Assembly: GCA_017552435.1 (NCBI GenBank)
Contig: JAFZPZ010000066.1
Coordinates: forward strand, 1-44,330
DNA: 44,330 nucleotides
Direction of reading: 5' to 3'
DNA from: Bacteroidaceae bacterium
Lineage (GTDB): Bacteria > Bacteroidota > Bacteroidia > Bacteroidales > Bacteroidaceae
In this document: in pieces, positions 43,107-44,330 of the stretch
Position numbering within the stretch: position 1 is the first letter of the stretch
How the letters are laid out: each line of letters opens with the position of its first letter
Notes under the pieces: model-generated
Databases searched by the model: none
Told to the model about the DNA's origin: nothing
What the model saw: only the letters and a program-made list of their open reading frames with translations
Made by a program: the position numbers and the translations under genes

Positions 43107-43948
43107 TGCGTAGCCTCATCATCCGCACCTTGACCGGTGCCATTTATGTACTGCTGCTTGTCGGCTGCACCGTCTATAGTCCTGTCAGTGCCTTCTTCTT
43201 CTTCGCCGTTGTGGCAGCGGCTACACTGTGGGAGTTCGGCTCGCTAATGAATACCCACGTCCACACACAAATGGTGCGTCCCATCAATGCGATGGCCGGA
43301 GTCGTGCTTGTCGCAGCCGTATGGCTCAGTGCTATCGCCAGTCCGCAAACAGCGCAGATGTTCTCGCTCTATGGCTTGCTGCTGCTCTATATCCTTGTGA
43401 GTGAGCTCTACCGGCATTCCAATACCTCTTTGCGGAACTGGGCATTCTGTTTTGCCTCACAACTCTATATCGCAGTTCCCTTTGCCCTATTGCCCCTGCT
43501 CAGTATTGTCTATGACGCCGAGAAGGGTACCTTGGCCTACAACTGGATTTATCCACTTGCTCTCTTCATTTTCCTTTGGGTGAACGACACCTTCGCATAC
43601 CTCTGCGGATGCTCGTTGCAACGCTACATTCCCTTCAAGCTTTTCCCCCGCATCTCGCCCAAGAAATCATGGATAGGCAGCATTGGCGGTGGACTCTTCA
43701 CCCTCGCAGCAGCCATCATCATCTGGAAGTGGCAGCCTGACACAATGCCCTTGCAGCGCTGGTTGGGCTTTGCATTCGTGGTCATCGTCTTCGGTACTTG
43801 GGGCGACCTCGTGGAAAGTCTCATCAAACGGCAGTTCGGCATCAAGGACAGCGGCAAGATCCTGCCTGGTCACGGAGGTTTGCTGGACCGTTTCGACAGT
43901 GCTCTCCTTGCCATCCCAGTCAGTGTTATCTACTTCATATTGACGTAG
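43100..43948 (+). CDS. cdsA: Phosphatidate cytidylyltransferase
   Basis: This 282-residue polytopic membrane protein has about seven or eight hydrophobic segments. The CDP-alcohol family signature is complete near the C-terminus: SLIKRQFGIKDSGKILPGHG followed by GLLDRFD. It makes CDP-diacylglycerol from phosphatidate and CTP, the branch point of phospholipid synthesis. Among four ATG codons spaced 7 bases apart, only 43100 is in frame with the protein. It is third in the rsfS-ftsH-cdsA operon, 23 bases after ftsH. Confidence 0.95.
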   Translation: MNLRSLIIRTLTGAIYVLLLVGCTVYSPVSAFFFFAVVAAATLWEFGSLMNTHVHTQMVRPINAMAGVVLVAAVWLSAIASPQTAQMFSLYGLLLLYILVSELYRHSNTSLRNWAFCFASQLYIAVPFALLPLLSIVYDAEKGTLAYNWIYPLALFIFLWVNDTFAYLCGCSLQRYIPFKLFPRISPKKSWIGSIGGGLFTLAAAIIIWKWQPDTMPLQRWLGFAFVVIVFGTWGDLVESLIKRQFGIKDSGKILPGHGGLLDRFDSALLAIPVSVIYFILT

Positions 43949-44044
43949 TGTGGATTAGAGATTAGGGATTAGAGAAAAAGAACAAATTCAGCATAAAGCG
44001 AAAAATAATTTTTAATTTTTAATTTTTAATTCTTAATTTATTTG

Positions 44045-44052
44045 TACCTTTG
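44045..44052 (+). promoter_or_regulatory. -7 box for tRNA-Leu
   Basis: TACCTTTG lies 24 bases before the tRNA-Leu 5' end. Upstream are TTTTTAATTTTTAA-type repeats. Confidence 0.65.
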
Positions 44053-44076
44053 CACCGCAATTAGCGAATTGCAAAT

Positions 44077-44162
44077 GCCCAGATGGTGGAATTGGTAGAC
44101 ACGAGGGACTTAAAATCCCTTGGCCAGTGATGGCCGTACGGGTTCGATTCCCGTTCCGGGCA
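44077..44162 (+). tRNA. tRNA-Leu (UAA)
   Basis: An 86-base class II tRNA with a long variable arm (TTGGCCAGTGATGGCCGT). The anticodon loop CTTAAAA gives anticodon TAA, with stem AGGGA/TCCCT. The T-arm is ACGGG/CCCGT with loop TTCGATT. The acceptor GCCCAGA/TCCGGGC has an A-C mismatch at position 5-68. CCA is not encoded. Confidence 0.92.
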
Positions 44163-44237
44163 CGAAAAGAAAAGAGGGTATGCCAATTTGGGAGGGCACT
44201 GAAAAAGTCCCGTTAGGCTCTTTTTAACAAATTAGTT

Positions 44238-44281
44238 CTGCACATAGTCACTTAAAAGTTTGGCTATGTGCAGATTTTTTT
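44238..44281 (+). terminator. Hairpin with T-run upstream of the partial ORF
   Basis: CTGCACATAG (44238-44247) pairs perfectly with CTATGTGCAG (44264-44273), followed by A and seven T. It could end tRNA-Leu transcription or, if an IS begins at 44193, shield its transposase from read-through. Confidence 0.6.
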
Positions 44282-44310
44282 GTACCTTTACAGCATAAAG
44301 GAATCTATTT

Positions 44311-44330
44311 ATGCTGTCACAACAACAAAA
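44311..44330 (+). CDS. Start of a partial ORF, possible transposase
   Basis: Only the first six codons (MLSQQQ) are in the window. This beginning is like IS1182-family transposases from memory and agrees with the IS-like sequence upstream. Too short to be certain. Confidence 0.3.

Larger units (their letters stand above)
44193..44330 (+). mobile_element. Probable left end of an insertion sequence (IS1182-like?)
   Basis: Starting around GGCACTGAAAAAGTCC (44193), the sequence resembles the terminal repeats of Bacteroidetes IS1182-type elements as I remember them. It is followed by a hairpin, a -7-like TACCTTTA (44283-44290) and an ATG at 44311. It lies 30 bases downstream of tRNA-Leu. The element is cut by the window end, so the right end and target duplication cannot be seen. 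Confidence 0.4.

Overview
The window reads as chromosome of a Bacteroidales bacterium, probably Prevotellaceae-like, although genus cannot be settled from sequence reading alone. The main evidence is the promoter signature: most transcription units are preceded by a TAnnTTTG -7 box (TACCTTTG, TAACTTTG, TATCTTTG) 20-100 bases before the start codon, and Shine-Dalgarno sequences are poor. The gene families agree with this: BspA-type leucine-rich repeats, DUF5686, DUF4833, DUF4369 lipoproteins and a DUF6261-like protein.

Layout. 1-4.2 kb: a DUF6261-like protein and a secreted GH106 alpha-L-rhamnosidase. 4.3-10.3 kb: a complete L-rhamnose catabolic set, lactaldehyde reductase, rhamnulokinase, rhamnose isomerase, rhamnose permease and rhamnulose-1-phosphate aldolase. 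Together these release, import and degrade rhamnose to DHAP and lactaldehyde, then to propanediol. 10.3-13.8 kb: sufC-sufD-sufS for Fe-S cluster assembly, without an adjacent sufB. 14-20 kb: a membrane-anchored AraC-type regulator divergent from a 1579-residue BspA-like surface protein. 20.2-22.5 kb: pnp. 22.9-28.5 kb: an unusual regulator (ScdA/RIC-like N-terminus, hemerythrin, LuxR HTH) divergent from an outer-membrane porin, an imelysin lipoprotein and a di-haem oxidoreductase lipoprotein. This is a likely periplasmic iron or redox locus. 28.6-37 kb: a DUF4369/thioredoxin-fold lipoprotein, then a minus-strand cluster of GNAT-fold acyltransferase, ketoacyl synthase, ACP, RetSat/CrtI-like FAD oxidoreductase, DUF5686 and DUF4833. 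This looks like a dedicated lipid or acyl-product pathway linked to the envelope. 37-44.3 kb: a DUF349 protein, CorA, two tRNA-Gln, RsfS, FtsH, CdsA, tRNA-Leu and the probable left end of an insertion sequence.

The least explained signal is repeat DNA. A G/C-rich palindromic element (core CTCCCCCTAAAGGGGG) and relatives occur at about eight sites. Five are inside genes, translated without breaking the frame, including the core of SufS and the signal peptide of the di-haem oxidoreductase. Two unrelated tandem arrays share an exact 21-base period with four copies each, and each lies just past the stop codon of a regulator gene. Shorter 7-, 8- and 9-base tandem repeats and GGATTA-type strings sit at many gene boundaries.
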